Translations under genes and position numbers: made by a program
Notes under the pieces: model-generated
Databases searched by the model: none
Told to the model about the DNA's origin: nothing
The model's input: only the letters and a program-made list of their open reading frames with translations
In this document: piece after piece, positions 1 to 9,952 of the stretch
Layout: every line of letters starts with the position of its first letter
Position numbering within the stretch: the first letter of the stretch is position 1
Source: an uncultured Prochlorococcus sp.
Lineage (GTDB): Bacteria; Cyanobacteriota; Cyanobacteriia; PCC-6307; Cyanobiaceae
DNA length: 38,738 nt
Direction of reading: 5' to 3'
Assembly: GCA_902606505.1 (NCBI GenBank)
Contig: CACLGU010000013.1
Coordinates: 1-38,738, forward strand

Positions 1-1
1 T

Positions 2-1894
2 AAAAAAGAGGAATTTTCTATTGATTTAGAAGGGGGATTATTAAAAGGTAATGGTTCTTTAAAAATAAAAAAACTACCATTAAGTGCTTCAAATATTTTT
101 TTAAATAAACCAAGAGATTTTCTCGGTGGTCTTGATATCTATTTATTTTATAACCTTGATGATAAATCTTTCTTAAGTCAAATTTCTTCTAACAACTCAT
201 CAATAAAAAATAACAATTTATTATTTGAAAAAGGCATTATTGAATTTAATAACTCTGTTTTCGATATTGACTTCTCTTTGCTTATAAATGATTCTAAAAT
301 TCCAATAAGTTTTAAAGGCTCAATACCTATAAATAAATCAGATAATTTAGATCTAAGATTGATTGGAAATGGAAATTTCATTGAGTTATTAGATATTTTT
401 GCTGCTGAATACTTTACTTTTAAAGAGGGTGATGTGAATCTTAGAATGATTTTAAAAGGAACCTTGAATAAACCTATATTAAATGGATTTTTCGTAATTA
501 AAGATTCTGAAATTGGTTTTTTTGATAATAGTCTAAACGATATAAATAGCTTAATAATTTTTGATTTTGATTCTTTAGAGATAAACAATTTTCAAGCACA
601 GTCTGAAGATTCTGGAGAAATTTTTATAAAAGGTTCTTTGCCTTTTTATAGTAATAATAATTCCAAGAAGGCAGAAATTAATATGATAACGAATGGATTT
701 AATTTAAAGAAAGATAATTTTAATTTTTTAATAGATTCAGATTTAGATTTAAGTGGATCATTTGAAAGTCCTATTTTGGGTGGATCTCTATCTTTTAATA
801 ATGGATTTATTAATTTAAATAGTACCAATCAAAATGATAAAAAAGGAAAAAATCTTATTCGAAAAAAGGATGAAAAAGATTGGCCAGAACTCTATTGGAA
901 TAATGAAAAGAATATTGAAATAATTTCAAATGAAACAATTTTGAATTCTGTTCTTTTAGGTGAAAATTTACCAAATTATTTGGATAATTTAAGTTTTAAT
1001 AATCTTAAATTAAAACTTGGACCAGATTTTAAACTTCAATATTCAGAAATAGTTCAAGCTTATTTAGATACCAAATTAGACCTTACTTTAAATGGCGAGG
1101 TTGGAAAAGATTTAAATGCTAGGGGTCTTATTTATCTTAGGAAAGGTAGAGCAAATCTATATACTACTCCTTTTAAACTTGATAAAAATAAAGATAATTA
1201 CATTTTATTTGCATCGAGAAGTGGTGTAGTTCCATTTATTAATTTTTCTCTAGTCAGTAAAGTCCCAGATTCTATAATTCCTATAAGTGAAAACAATCAG
1301 GATTTAAATATCTCGGGTGATGTTGCTGTTGATGCTACTTCAAGTGCTAATGGTGCATTTGGGATTGGCAATTCAAGGCTTATCAAAATTGAAGCATCTT
1401 ATGAAGGATTTTTAGATCAATTATCTTTTGCTGATGAAAATAAAAGAATCCAATTAAGAAGTACTCCAAGTTATAACAGATCACAAATAATTGGTTTGAT
1501 TGGAGGTAACTCTGCAAATTTAATAAATAGAGCATTTATTTCTCAACTTAATAATGCTGATGCATTTAGCGAAAGATTTCAGTTATCTCTATATCCAGCA
1601 TTAGTAGAAAATAATGATTCATTAAATAATATTTTTTCTAATGAGAATCTAGATATTGAGAATGATGGTCAATCATCTTCTAATGAAGAATTTTCTTCTC
1701 AAGCTTGGGTAGCCGAAATAGGGCTTGATATTACTGATAAAATAAATTTTGCCTTTCAAACCGTTCCAGGTAGAGATGATATTTCACCTTTAGGAATTTT
1801 GACTTTTCAGGCAAATCCAAACTTAGAATTATTAGGTTCTTATGATTCGAATGGAGATTGGAAAAGTCAAGTTCAATTATTTTTTAGATATTAA
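2..1894 (+). CDS. TamB/DUF490-type envelope protein, C-terminal part (5' end outside window)
   Basis: The frame is open from base 2 with no need for an internal start, so this is the last 630 codons of a larger gene that begins before the window. The protein is low in complexity, rich in Asn, Asp, Ser and Leu, with many short alternating beta-type segments such as runs of 'LDLTLNGEVG' and 'LNARGLIYLRKGRANLYTTPFKL'. It ends in an aromatic residue (VQLFFRY). This is the pattern of the TamB/DUF490 family, which forms a long beta-groove between the inner and outer membrane and is thought to help outer-membrane assembly or lipid transport. The conserved C-terminal block lies roughly at bases 1060-1894. 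It is followed after 66 bases by proA on the same strand. I am fairly sure of the family. The precise role in cyanobacteria is not settled. Confidence 0.75.
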   Translation, partial: KKEEFSIDLEGGLLKGNGSLKIKKLPLSASNIFLNKPRDFLGGLDIYLFYNLDDKSFLSQISSNNSSIKNNNLLFEKGIIEFNNSVFDIDFSLLINDSKIPISFKGSIPINKSDNLDLRLIGNGNFIELLDIFAAEYFTFKEGDVNLRMILKGTLNKPILNGFFVIKDSEIGFFDNSLNDINSLIIFDFDSLEINNFQAQSEDSGEIFIKGSLPFYSNNNSKKAEINMITNGFNLKKDNFNFLIDSDLDLSGSFESPILGGSLSFNNGFINLNSTNQNDKKGKNLIRKKDEKDWPELYWNNEKNIEIISNETILNSVLLGENLPNYLDNLSFNNLKLKLGPDFKLQYSEIVQAYLDTKLDLTLNGEVGKDLNARGLIYLRKGRANLYTTPFKLDKNKDNYILFASRSGVVPFINFSLVSKVPDSIIPISENNQDLNISGDVAVDATSSANGAFGIGNSRLIKIEASYEGFLDQLSFADENKRIQLRSTPSYNRSQIIGLIGGNSANLINRAFISQLNNADAFSERFQLSLYPALVENNDSLNNIFSNENLDIENDGQSSSNEEFSSQAWVAEIGLDITDKINFAFQTVPGRDDISPLGILTFQANPNLELLGSYDSNGDWKSQVQLFFRY

Positions 1895-1960
1895 TTCAGA
1901 AAAAAATTTACTTTAAAGAATCGTTAATTTGAATTATTATTAGATTAACTAAAAAATATT

Positions 1961-3271
1961 ATGTCTAATATCTTTGAAGTTCCCCAACCAGGTAATGATC
2001 TTTTAGAAAAAGCTGAGAAAGTTCGTTTGGGGTCAATAAAAATAAGTCAGACTGAAAATCAAAATCGAATTAAAGCCTTAAATTTTATGGCTGATTATCT
2101 AGAAAAAAATTCTAAAGAAATATTAGAGGCTAATAATGAGGATTATTCAAATGCAGAAAAAAAAGGTATTTCTAGGGCTTTACTTTCTAGATTAAAGTTA
2201 TCAAAATCAAAACTAAATTCAGGAATTGAAGGAGTAAGAAAAGTTGGCGATTTGGCTGACCCTGTAAATCAAGTTCAAATAAAAAGATTGCTTGCAAAGG
2301 GATTGATCTTAGAAAGAAAAACTGTGCCAATTGGAGTCTTAGGGGTTATTTTTGAATCAAGGCCAGATGCCGTAATGCAGATTAGTTCTTTAGCAATAAG
2401 ATCGGGTAATGGAGTAATGCTAAAGGGAGGTAGTGAAGCTAATTTAACAAATACTTCAATAGTGAAAGCATTACAAGAAGGTTTAAATGAATCAGGTCTT
2501 GATGAAAATGCAATATGTTTACTAACAAGCAGGAAAGATAGCATGGCGATGTTAAATCTTGAGAAATATATTAATTTAATAATTCCAAGAGGAAGTAATG
2601 AATTAGTTAAATTTATTCAGGAGAATACAAAAATTCCTGTGCTAGGCCATGCTGATGGAATTTGTCACTTGTTCATAGATATTGAGGCAAATTTAGAGAT
2701 GGCTTTATCAGTTGCTTTGGACAGCAAAATTCAATATCCGGCAGCATGTAATGCTATCGAAACTTTATTAGTCCATAAAGATATCGCACCAGCTTTTTTA
2801 GAAAAGGCCATTCCTCTTTTTAATTATAATGATGTTAAATTAATCGGAGATAAGAGATCAGTTAAATTAGGGTTAAAGTATGAGGCTAGCCTAGAAGATT
2901 GGGGAACAGAATATTTGGATTTAATTCTATCGATAAAAATTGTTGATGATCTTGAGGAGGCAATCACTCATATTCAAAAATATAGTTCAAAACATACAGA
3001 TGGAATAATTACTGAAAATTCAAATACTGCCAATAAATTTATGAATGTAGTTGATAGTGCAGGTGTTTTTCATAATTGCTCTACTAGGTTTGCAGATGGG
3101 TTTAGATATGGATTTGGCGCTGAAGTTGGCATATCTACTCAAACTCTTCCACCAAGGGGACCTGTAGGTCTAGAAGGTTTGGTAACTTATAAATATTTCC
3201 TAAAAGGTGATGGGAATATAGTTGATGATTTTTCATCAGGAAAGGCTATCTTTACGCATAAAGATCTTTAA
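1961..3271 (+). CDS. proA: Gamma-glutamyl phosphate reductase (proline synthesis)
   Basis: The 436-residue product has the normal ProA length and fold. ProA uses NADPH to reduce gamma-glutamyl phosphate to glutamate semialdehyde, the second step of proline synthesis, in the cytoplasm. The catalytic cysteine is Cys263 in the block YPAACNAIETLL. Other family blocks are VIFESRPDAVMQI near residue 130, IIPRGSNELV near 208 and the C-terminal RFADGFRYGFGAEVGIST. The ATG start follows a 66-base gap after the TamB-like gene. folB follows after 11 bases, so the two are probably co-transcribed. proB is not in the window. Nothing looks damaged. Confidence 0.97.
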   Translation: MSNIFEVPQPGNDLLEKAEKVRLGSIKISQTENQNRIKALNFMADYLEKNSKEILEANNEDYSNAEKKGISRALLSRLKLSKSKLNSGIEGVRKVGDLADPVNQVQIKRLLAKGLILERKTVPIGVLGVIFESRPDAVMQISSLAIRSGNGVMLKGGSEANLTNTSIVKALQEGLNESGLDENAICLLTSRKDSMAMLNLEKYINLIIPRGSNELVKFIQENTKIPVLGHADGICHLFIDIEANLEMALSVALDSKIQYPAACNAIETLLVHKDIAPAFLEKAIPLFNYNDVKLIGDKRSVKLGLKYEASLEDWGTEYLDLILSIKIVDDLEEAITHIQKYSSKHTDGIITENSNTANKFMNVVDSAGVFHNCSTRFADGFRYGFGAEVGISTQTLPPRGPVGLEGLVTYKYFLKGDGNIVDDFSSGKAIFTHKDL

Positions 3272-3282
3272 AACTTTTAAAG

Positions 3283-3645
3283 ATGGAAACTTTTTTAAAA
3301 ATTGAGAATATTAAACTTTGGGCTAGGGTTGGTGTTCTTGATGAAGAAAGGGAATTGGGACAACTATTTATTTTAGATATATTTTTATGGACTGATTTTG
3401 AAAAATGTACAATAAATGATGATATAGAAAAAACAATTGACTATTCAAAATTAGTTCAAATTTTAAAAGACCAATCAAAGAAAATATATTGTTTCACAAT
3501 CGAAAAATATTCAAACGAAATTTTAGAAATCATTAATCAGGAATTTATGCTTTATAAAGTTAAAATTATTTTAACAAAATGTAATCCTCCAATCACAGGT
3601 TTCGATGGGAAGGTGTCAATAGTAAGAATTCTTGAAAATAATTAA
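3283..3645 (+). CDS. folB: Dihydroneopterin aldolase (folate synthesis)
   Basis: This 120-residue protein matches FolB in length and in its opening (IKLWARVGVLDEERELGQ), where the conserved Glu of the family lies. It also has the YSKLVQIL and TKCNPPITGFDGKVSIVR segments typical of the small T-fold enzyme. FolB cleaves 7,8-dihydroneopterin to 6-hydroxymethyl-dihydropterin and glycolaldehyde, on the path to tetrahydrofolate. It starts with ATG 11 bases after proA. Its end overlaps the next gene by 14 bases, suggesting a proA-folB-hydrolase transcript. Confidence 0.93.
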   Translation: METFLKIENIKLWARVGVLDEERELGQLFILDIFLWTDFEKCTINDDIEKTIDYSKLVQILKDQSKKIYCFTIEKYSNEILEIINQEFMLYKVKIILTKCNPPITGFDGKVSIVRILENN

Positions 3646-4243
3646 AGTATTGGAAAAAAGAAATCCTATTATATTGATTCATGGTCTTTGGAATACTTCA
3701 AGTATTTTTTCTTCTATTACCTCAAAACTTGATGATATTGGCATAGAATATTTTGCCCCAACTCTTAAGCATTCATATGGAATGACTTCAATTCTGGATT
3801 TGACTAATAAGTTAAACAAATTAATTTTAGAGAAATATGGTTTAGAAAAAGAAATAGATATTTTGGGATTTTCTATGGGAGGAATAATTGGTAGATACTG
3901 GCTGCAAAAATTTAATGGGCATAAAAGAACAAGAAGATTAATATCTATTGGTTCCCCTCATAAAGGAACTTTGATGGCTCAATTAATACCTAAATATCCC
4001 TTTAGAGGAATATCAGAAATGAAAATAAATAGTAAGTTTTTAAGAGAACTCGCAAATAATGATTTTTTTCTTGATAAAATTGAGTGTATAAATTTCTTTA
4101 CTTATTGGGATATGATGGTTTTCCCTGGCTGGTGGACAAATTTAAATTTTGGAAAAAAAATATCAGTAAAAGTATATAAACATAGAAACCTTGTAAGAAA
4201 TAAATCTGTGGTTGACAAAATAATCAATGAAATTATTAAGTAG
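3632..4243 (+). CDS. Small alpha/beta-hydrolase, lipase/esterase-like
   Basis: The 203-residue product has an alpha/beta-hydrolase core. It opens with a beta strand and the oxyanion-type turn NPIILIHGLW, then a nucleophile elbow GFSMGG with Ser81 as the predicted nucleophile. SIGSPHKGTLMAQL follows, as in triacylglycerol-lipase-like enzymes. A likely catalytic His is in YKHRNLVRNKSVV near the end. There is no signal peptide, so it is probably cytoplasmic. The substrate cannot be told from sequence. The TTG start overlaps folB by 14 bases; no ATG precedes the HGLW strand in this frame, so a TTG (3632 or 3650) is needed. The 3' end overlaps the opposing prlC gene by 8 bases. Confidence 0.8.
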   Translation: MKIIKVLEKRNPIILIHGLWNTSSIFSSITSKLDDIGIEYFAPTLKHSYGMTSILDLTNKLNKLILEKYGLEKEIDILGFSMGGIIGRYWLQKFNGHKRTRRLISIGSPHKGTLMAQLIPKYPFRGISEMKINSKFLRELANNDFFLDKIECINFFTYWDMMVFPGWWTNLNFGKKISVKVYKHRNLVRNKSVVDKIINEIIK

Positions 4244-6323
4244 CTCCAGATAGACCTAAGTGCCTTATTAAGGAATCAGTTTGTGGCTCTCTTCCCCTGA
4301 ATAGTTTAAATATGTCTAATGGAGGTAGGCTTCCTCCTAAGCTAAGTATTGTATCTTTGAATTTCTTTCCTATTAACTCTAAATCTTCAGAGTTTTCTAG
4401 ATCAGCTTCTTCAAACATTGAAAATGCATCAGCACTTAGAACTTCAGCCCATTTATATGAGTAATATCCTGCAGAATATCCGCCTGCAAATATATGACTA
4501 AAACAACAAAGAAAGTGATCTTCTTGAATTGGTTCAATAACAGTAGTTTGTTTTGCAATTTCTCTTCTAATTTCATCTGCTGTTTTACCTTCGTTTTTAT
4601 CAATACTACTGTGCAATCTGAGGTCTGTTATTGCAAAATGTAGCTGTCTAAGAGTAGTCATACCACAATTAAAAGTTCTATTCTTTAGGAGCTTCTCAAA
4701 ATTCTCATCGGATAATTTTTCTCCTGTTTTGTAGTGCTTAGCAATATTCATAAGTGTATTTTTATGAAAACACCAGTTTTCCATAAATTGACTTGGAAGT
4801 TCGACTGCATCCCACTCAACGTTGTTGATGCCAGCTGCTTGAGGAAGATTTACAGTAGTAAGCATGTGTTGAAGACCATGACCAAATTCATGGAAAAGTG
4901 TCTGAACTTCTTCAAAACTCATCAAACTAGGTTTATCTTTTGATGGTGGAGTCTGATTACAAACGAGATAAGCTACCGGGAGGATCTTTTTGCCAACATT
5001 ATTTTTATTCAAACATTCATCCATCCAAGCCCCTCCCCTCTTTGATTCAGGTCTCGAATATGGATCAAGGTAAAATGATGCTATTTTGTCATTTTCTTTA
5101 TTGAGGATATTAAAAAATAAAACGTCATCATTCCACAGAGGTGCCTCATCAGTTGCCTCGACTACTTTAATTTCAAAAAGCTTTTCACTTAATTTAAATA
5201 AACCTTTTAAAACATCATTTAGTGGGAACCAAGGTCTCAAAGACTCTTGATCCAAATTGAGCTTTTCCTTTCTAAGAAGTTCGGACCAATAACTAATATC
5301 CCATGGCTCGATATTCTGTGATTTTGGAAATCCATTAGCTTTAGAAAACTTATTGAGGGTTTCTAATTCAATTTTTGCGGTTTTGAATGCTGGTTCTCTC
5401 AATTCTTCTAAAAGGTTTTCAACATTTTTAATTTCTTTCGCCATTTTCGTTGACAAACTTAGTTCTGCCCAACTTTTATAACCGAGAAGATTAGCCTGTT
5501 TAGTTCTAAGAGATAATATCTCTTCAATGATTTGAGAATTATTTTTTTCTCCTTGAGATGCCCTACCAACGAATGCCTTATATAATTTCTCTCTTAGGTT
5601 ACGGTCGGTGGCATATGTCATAAATGAAGTATAAGTTGGAATATCTAGACTTAATTTCCAAGGCCCATTTTTGATATCGACTTCTTCATCTTTTTTTAAG
5701 TGGTTGTGTGCAGAAATTGCCATCAATTCAAGTACTCGTACTGGAAGACCATCGATGTCAGATTTTTTATTTAATATTAGAAACCATTTATTAGTAGCAT
5801 CAAGAACATTATTGCTGAAGTCTGTTGATAGCTTTCCAAGCTTTTCTGAAATGTTATTGAATTCTTCTTGATCATTCTTTTGTAGTGAAATTCCTCTATG
5901 TTGCATCTCAAGAATTTCTTTATCCAAAATTCTGTTTTTGATTTGATCAAAGTTATTTATCTCTTTAAGCTTCACTAAAGAATTGTAAATTATTTTACTT
6001 TGTCCGAATTTATTACTCAAACTAATAATCTCTGGAAGAAATTTTGAATAAATTTCTCTTATACTTTCAGAATTATTTACTGCATTTAGGTGACTTATTA
6101 CTCCCCAACTCCATCTAAGAATTTCATTGACTTCATTTAAGGGATTTATTACATTATCCCAATTTAAATCATTGTGAATCAAATAGTTAGATAAATTTTT
6201 CTCAATGTTTTTAAAATCTTCAGCTATCTTTTCTAATACTAATGGGAATTGTTTGCTTATTCTTTCAGGAGTAAATTTTTTAAATTCTGGTAATTCTCCA
6301 TATTTAAAAATTGAGGTATCCAT
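4236..6323 (-). CDS. prlC: Oligopeptidase A-type zinc metallopeptidase (family M3)
   Basis: The 695-residue product has the length of oligopeptidase A/thimet-type peptidases. The zinc site is the HEFGH motif, with His478, Glu479 and His482, inside TLFHEFGHGLQHML. A downstream segment around ELPSQFMENW supplies the third ligand region, and the family signature continues to the C-terminal FAGGYSAGYYSYKWAEVLSAD. Enzymes of this kind break down short peptides in the cytoplasm, including cleaved signal peptides. It is the last gene of a leftward run, 13 bases after ndhD. Its 3' end overlaps the opposing hydrolase gene. prlC is the E. coli name for this family; the cyanobacterial enzyme is assigned by motif and length. 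Confidence 0.94.
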   Translation of the reverse strand: MDTSIFKYGELPEFKKFTPERISKQFPLVLEKIAEDFKNIEKNLSNYLIHNDLNWDNVINPLNEVNEILRWSWGVISHLNAVNNSESIREIYSKFLPEIISLSNKFGQSKIIYNSLVKLKEINNFDQIKNRILDKEILEMQHRGISLQKNDQEEFNNISEKLGKLSTDFSNNVLDATNKWFLILNKKSDIDGLPVRVLELMAISAHNHLKKDEEVDIKNGPWKLSLDIPTYTSFMTYATDRNLREKLYKAFVGRASQGEKNNSQIIEEILSLRTKQANLLGYKSWAELSLSTKMAKEIKNVENLLEELREPAFKTAKIELETLNKFSKANGFPKSQNIEPWDISYWSELLRKEKLNLDQESLRPWFPLNDVLKGLFKLSEKLFEIKVVEATDEAPLWNDDVLFFNILNKENDKIASFYLDPYSRPESKRGGAWMDECLNKNNVGKKILPVAYLVCNQTPPSKDKPSLMSFEEVQTLFHEFGHGLQHMLTTVNLPQAAGINNVEWDAVELPSQFMENWCFHKNTLMNIAKHYKTGEKLSDENFEKLLKNRTFNCGMTTLRQLHFAITDLRLHSSIDKNEGKTADEIRREIAKQTTVIEPIQEDHFLCCFSHIFAGGYSAGYYSYKWAEVLSADAFSMFEEADLENSEDLELIGKKFKDTILSLGGSLPPLDIFKLFRGREPQTDSLIRHLGLSGAT

Positions 6324-6336
6324 TTATTAAAGTGAT

Positions 6337-7878
6337 CTAATTAACTAAAGTTGGTATTAACCCGACTAATTTAGCTAAAGTCAGCTGCTGACTGAGAGCA
6401 TTCGTTGAAGATTCGTATAAATTTATCGCAATTTTTGGCCAAAAACCTATCACTAAAGTAGGCAACAATAAGCTGAACCCAATCGTCAATTCTCGACCAT
6501 TCATCTCTTTAACTTTAGCTAGTGCAGGAATTCTAGGGCCAAAGAATACTCTTCTACACATTGATAGTAGATATATTGGTGTTAGTACTAAACCTATAGC
6601 TGCAATAAGAATAGTGATCGATCTAAAGATAGAGCTGAACCCTTCTTGACTAGTAATCCCTAAAAATACAGTTATTTCACTTATAAATCCGCTCATCCCA
6701 GGTAATGCAAGAGAGGCCAAAGAACTTGCCAAGAAAAAAGCAAAAGTTATTGGCAGGACTTTTGCTAAACCACCCATGTTGGGTATCGAAAGTGTATTTG
6801 TTCTTTCATAGAATGAGCCCGTAACAAAAAACATAGCTGCAGCGATTAGTCCGTGACTTATCATTTGGAGCATTGCCCCACTTATACCCAATGCATCTAC
6901 TGCTCCAATCCCTAAAAGAACAAAACCCATATGACTCACAGAGCTACATGCAATTCTCCTTTTAACATTATCTTGAGCAAATGCATTAAGAGCTCCATAA
7001 ATTATATTAATTATTCCAAGAATAATTAGAGCAGGTGCAATTTGAAGATGTACTTCAGGTAATATTTGAACATTAAATCTTAAGAGGGCATAACCTCCCA
7101 TTTTCAAGAGTATTCCAGCGAGTAACATTGAAACCGGAGCGTTAGCCTCTCCATGTGCATCGGGTAACCAAGTATGTAATGGAAAGATAGGAAGTTTTAC
7201 TCCAAAACCAATTAAAAATCCTAAATAAGATAATAAAGCTAAGCTGCCGGTTACATGTTTATTGGTTAAATCGGTAATATTTAAAGTAAAGGTATCACCA
7301 CTCAAGGCAAGCGCTAATCCACTTATGAGTATTAATAATGAAGCTAAAGCTGTATAGAGAATAAATTTAGTTGCAGCATATAATTTCTTTTTCCCTCCCC
7401 AAATCGCGATTAGAAGATATACCGGAACTAATTCAAGTTCCCAGGCCAAGAAAAATAATAGGAAATCTTGAGATAGGAAAACTAGTGCCTGTGCTGATGC
7501 TTGGACTAATAAAAGAGCAAAATATAGATTAGATTTTTTCTTAATTTTCCAACTAGCCGCAGCTGATAAAAATGTAATTAACCCGCTTAATGCTACTAAA
7601 GGAGCAGATAACCCATCTACTCCAAGAGACCACTCTAAGCCAATAGATGGTACCCATGAAGCTCTTTCTACCAGTTGTAAAGAGCTATCTGAGGTATTGA
7701 ATTTTTGGAAAAGGACGCAAATTATTAGTAAAAAATCTATAAATAAAAAACTTAATGAGATATTTCTAGGGAATGTATTATCTTCTCCTTCTTTTGAACT
7801 CAAGAAAGGCATAATTAATGCCCCAATTAAAGGAAGTAAAACTATAAATGATAGCCAAGGAAAAGATTCTAAATTCAT
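6337..7878 (-). CDS. ndhD: NAD(P)H-quinone oxidoreductase subunit 4 (NdhD/NuoM-like)
   Basis: This is a 513-residue polytopic membrane protein with about 14 hydrophobic segments. NdhD is one of the proton-pumping antiporter-like subunits of the NDH-1 complex, which moves electrons from ferredoxin to plastoquinone in the thylakoid. Conserved charged residues of the pump are visible: the Glu in [13 protein letters not shown] and the Lys in [35 protein letters not shown] and [10 protein letters not shown] also fit. It stands alone, without ndhF or CO2-uptake (CupA/CupB) partners. It carries APVSMLLAG where the NdhD1 I recall has APVHMLLAG. It may be a second NdhD paralogue. A 79-base gap separates it from thrB, enough for its own promoter. 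Confidence 0.93.
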   Translation of the reverse strand: MNLESFPWLSFIVLLPLIGALIMPFLSSKEGEDNTFPRNISLSFLFIDFLLIICVLFQKFNTSDSSLQLVERASWVPSIGLEWSLGVDGLSAPLVALSGLITFLSAAASWKIKKKSNLYFALLLVQASAQALVFLSQDFLLFFLAWELELVPVYLLIAIWGGKKKLYAATKFILYTALASLLILISGLALALSGDTFTLNITDLTNKHVTGSLALLSYLGFLIGFGVKLPIFPLHTWLPDAHGEANAPVSMLLAGILLKMGGYALLRFNVQILPEVHLQIAPALIILGIINIIYGALNAFAQDNVKRRIACSSVSHMGFVLLGIGAVDALGISGAMLQMISHGLIAAAMFFVTGSFYERTNTLSIPNMGGLAKVLPITFAFFLASSLASLALPGMSGFISEITVFLGITSQEGFSSIFRSITILIAAIGLVLTPIYLLSMCRRVFFGPRIPALAKVKEMNGRELTIGFSLLLPTLVIGFWPKIAINLYESSTNALSQQLTLAKLVGLIPTLVN

Positions 7879-7957
7879 TTATGTAATGAATAATTTATTT
7901 ATTCTAGTTGAAGTTGTACTAGCTTGAGACTATAACATTAAAAATGCCTAAGTAAAA

Positions 7958-8905
7958 CTACTTACCAGAAACAGTGCAAAATTCGCTGCCGGTTGTTTGA
8001 ACGTTTAAGAAAGGCGCTCTGCTAGGCACACCTGACTTCTCCCATGCTTTAACCATAGCTTGACTGACGTTTTTACCATTTTCTTTTTTACACAAAGCTA
8101 AGACACTTGGCCCAGCCCCGCTAATTGCACATCCTAGAGCACCTGCATTTAGTGCTGCATCTTTAACTTCTAATCCACCCTTAATAAGTTTCCATCTATA
8201 GGGTTCATGTAGCTTATCAAACATTCCCTCTTTTATGAGTTCCGCATTTCCTGCTTTTAAGCCGTTTAGTAACAAAGTAAGTGCCCCCATATTTGTCACT
8301 GCATCAGCTATAGGTACATTCTTGGGCATAACCTTTCTTGCTTCACTTGTGCTTAGACGAATTGCAGGTATTGCTACAACAGCTTTAATTGAATCGTGCC
8401 AATCACATCTAATGATTCTCCATCTCTGAGAAGAAGACCTGGCTGTTAAACAAAGCCCACCCAGAAGAGAGGGAACTACATTATCAGGATGACCTTCTAT
8501 AGCAATGGCAAGTTCAAGGAGTTTTTCTTTGGACAATGGAGAGTCCATTATTGCATTTGCTCCGATTAGTCCAGCAACTATTGCTGTAGCACTACTTCCC
8601 AACCCGCGTGCAGGCGGCACTGCCAACTTAACTCTTGCTTCAAGTGCAAAAGGGTCCATATTTGCGCTCTCCCATACTTTCTGAGCTGCTCTAAAAACTA
8701 AGTTTTCAGGTCCTCCTCTTAAGTGATTACCATCTGTACTTTCCATTATTAAATCAAATCTATCTCCACCACCTTCAATTCTCGTAAAAATAAATTCATT
8801 ATATAAATCTAATGCTGCTCCTAGACAATCGAATCCAGGCCCTAAATTGGCTGTTGTGGAAGGCACTGTTACCCTTATTTTTTTACCTACTTCAGGAATA
8901 GACAT
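7958..8905 (-). CDS. thrB: Homoserine kinase (threonine synthesis)
   Basis: The 315-residue product is a GHMP-family kinase. The ATP-binding signature PPARGLGSSAT lies at residues 97-107. The N-terminal block VPSTTANLGPGFDCLGAALDLYN and the C-terminal GCAISGAGPSVLAL are typical of ThrB. It phosphorylates homoserine with ATP, giving the substrate of threonine synthase. The gene lies 9 bases downstream of glk, in the run trpS-thrS-glk-thrB, so threonine synthesis and threonyl-tRNA formation are physically close. No thrA or thrC is in the window. Confidence 0.97.
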   Translation of the reverse strand: MSIPEVGKKIRVTVPSTTANLGPGFDCLGAALDLYNEFIFTRIEGGGDRFDLIMESTDGNHLRGGPENLVFRAAQKVWESANMDPFALEARVKLAVPPARGLGSSATAIVAGLIGANAIMDSPLSKEKLLELAIAIEGHPDNVVPSLLGGLCLTARSSSQRWRIIRCDWHDSIKAVVAIPAIRLSTSEARKVMPKNVPIADAVTNMGALTLLLNGLKAGNAELIKEGMFDKLHEPYRWKLIKGGLEVKDAALNAGALGCAISGAGPSVLALCKKENGKNVSQAMVKAWEKSGVPSRAPFLNVQTTGSEFCTVSGK

Positions 8906-8914
8906 TTTTTGTTT

Positions 8915-9949
8915 TTAATTTTTTAAAAGCATTTTTGCTCTGCAGGCGGCACTAAAAAGTCCAAACTCTTCATCTAGAATTACTTTCATAGGTATTATTT
9001 TAAGAATATCTTTTAATCTTCCCTTGTCGAAAAATTGTTTTAAAAATAAATCTGATTTAAAGTTTTTGAAATGTTTTGATGCGGTGCCTCCCGAAATCCA
9101 TAACCCGCCATAGCACAATTCTTGAAGAGCAACATCTCCCAATAGAGAGGCATAAGCGCCTAACCATATCCTCTCAACTTCAATCATTATTTGATCCCCT
9201 TCTTTAGAAAGATTACAAATTTTTTCAGGTAGTTCTTTTCTAGCAGTATCAAAAATTTTAATTTTTTTCAAATATTGTTGTAGAGGATGGTTTTGGGCAT
9301 CGGGTTTGCTTAGTCTCCATTCGGCAATTCTTGATAAACCAGTGCCGCTAATAATTCTTTCACAGGATATCCTTTCAACTTGAAGGTAATTCTTAAGCCA
9401 TATTTTTAATTCCCATTCTAATTTTGACTTTGGGGAGTACTCAACATGACCACCTTCACTAGCAAGAACTTTTACCTTTCCCCCTGATATTATTCCTCTT
9501 GCAATGCCCAAACCAGTCCCCGCTCCAACAATGGCATGCAAATCATTATTAGCACCTTCAGAATGGGATCCATTCTGGATAGTAGAATATTGATTTTTTT
9601 TTAAAAAAGGTATTCCATAAATTTGTACAGCGAAATCATTTATTAGCTCGCAGCTTTTAAAATTAAATTTTTTCTGTAAATCATTTCCAGAAATATTCCA
9701 TGACAAGTTAATGATTTTTGCGTTGTTGTTAGATAAAGGACCAGCTACAGCGAAACATGCAGAAGAAGGATGAGTAATATTTTTGCATTCATTTTTGAGA
9801 AAATCTTCTAGGATCAGTTCAAAAGAATCCCAATCAGAAGATATATATTTCTTCTTGAATAACAATTTAGGCGAATCATCATTTATTACTCTTTCAAATA
9901 TCCCCAATAGAACCTTGGTACCTCCTAAATCACATGCCAGAAAATTCAT
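8915..9949 (-). CDS. glk: Glucokinase (Glk family)
   Basis: The 344-residue product has the sugar-kinase phosphate loop ACDLGGTKVLLGIF at residues 5-18. It also has the glucokinase blocks VGAGTGLGIARG, SEGGHVEYSP (with the sugar-contacting Glu and His) and ISGTGLSRIAEW, followed by the adenosine-loop segment GGLWISGGTASKHF. It phosphorylates glucose with ATP in the cytoplasm. In a photoautotroph it probably salvages glucose released from glycogen or taken up in small amounts. It sits between thrS (3-base gap) and thrB (9-base gap), so it is co-transcribed with tRNA and amino-acid genes. No sign of damage. Confidence 0.94.
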   Translation of the reverse strand: MNFLACDLGGTKVLLGIFERVINDDSPKLLFKKKYISSDWDSFELILEDFLKNECKNITHPSSACFAVAGPLSNNNAKIINLSWNISGNDLQKKFNFKSCELINDFAVQIYGIPFLKKNQYSTIQNGSHSEGANNDLHAIVGAGTGLGIARGIISGGKVKVLASEGGHVEYSPKSKLEWELKIWLKNYLQVERISCERIISGTGLSRIAEWRLSKPDAQNHPLQQYLKKIKIFDTARKELPEKICNLSKEGDQIMIEVERIWLGAYASLLGDVALQELCYGGLWISGGTASKHFKNFKSDLFLKQFFDKGRLKDILKIIPMKVILDEEFGLFSAACRAKMLLKN

Positions 9950-9952
9950 CTA

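Noticed and set aside
178..588. Long open frame on the minus strand inside the TamB-like gene
   Set aside because: It is a mirror of AT-rich coding sequence; the plus-strand frame is open through the region and has family features.
7904..7922. CTAGT-N9-ACTAG inverted repeat upstream of ndhD
   Set aside because: Five-base arms are expected by chance in AT-rich spacers.
7958..7975. AAGTA-GTTT-TACTT hairpin after thrB as an intrinsic terminator
   Set aside because: Only five weak pairs overlapping the stop codon and no solid T-run.
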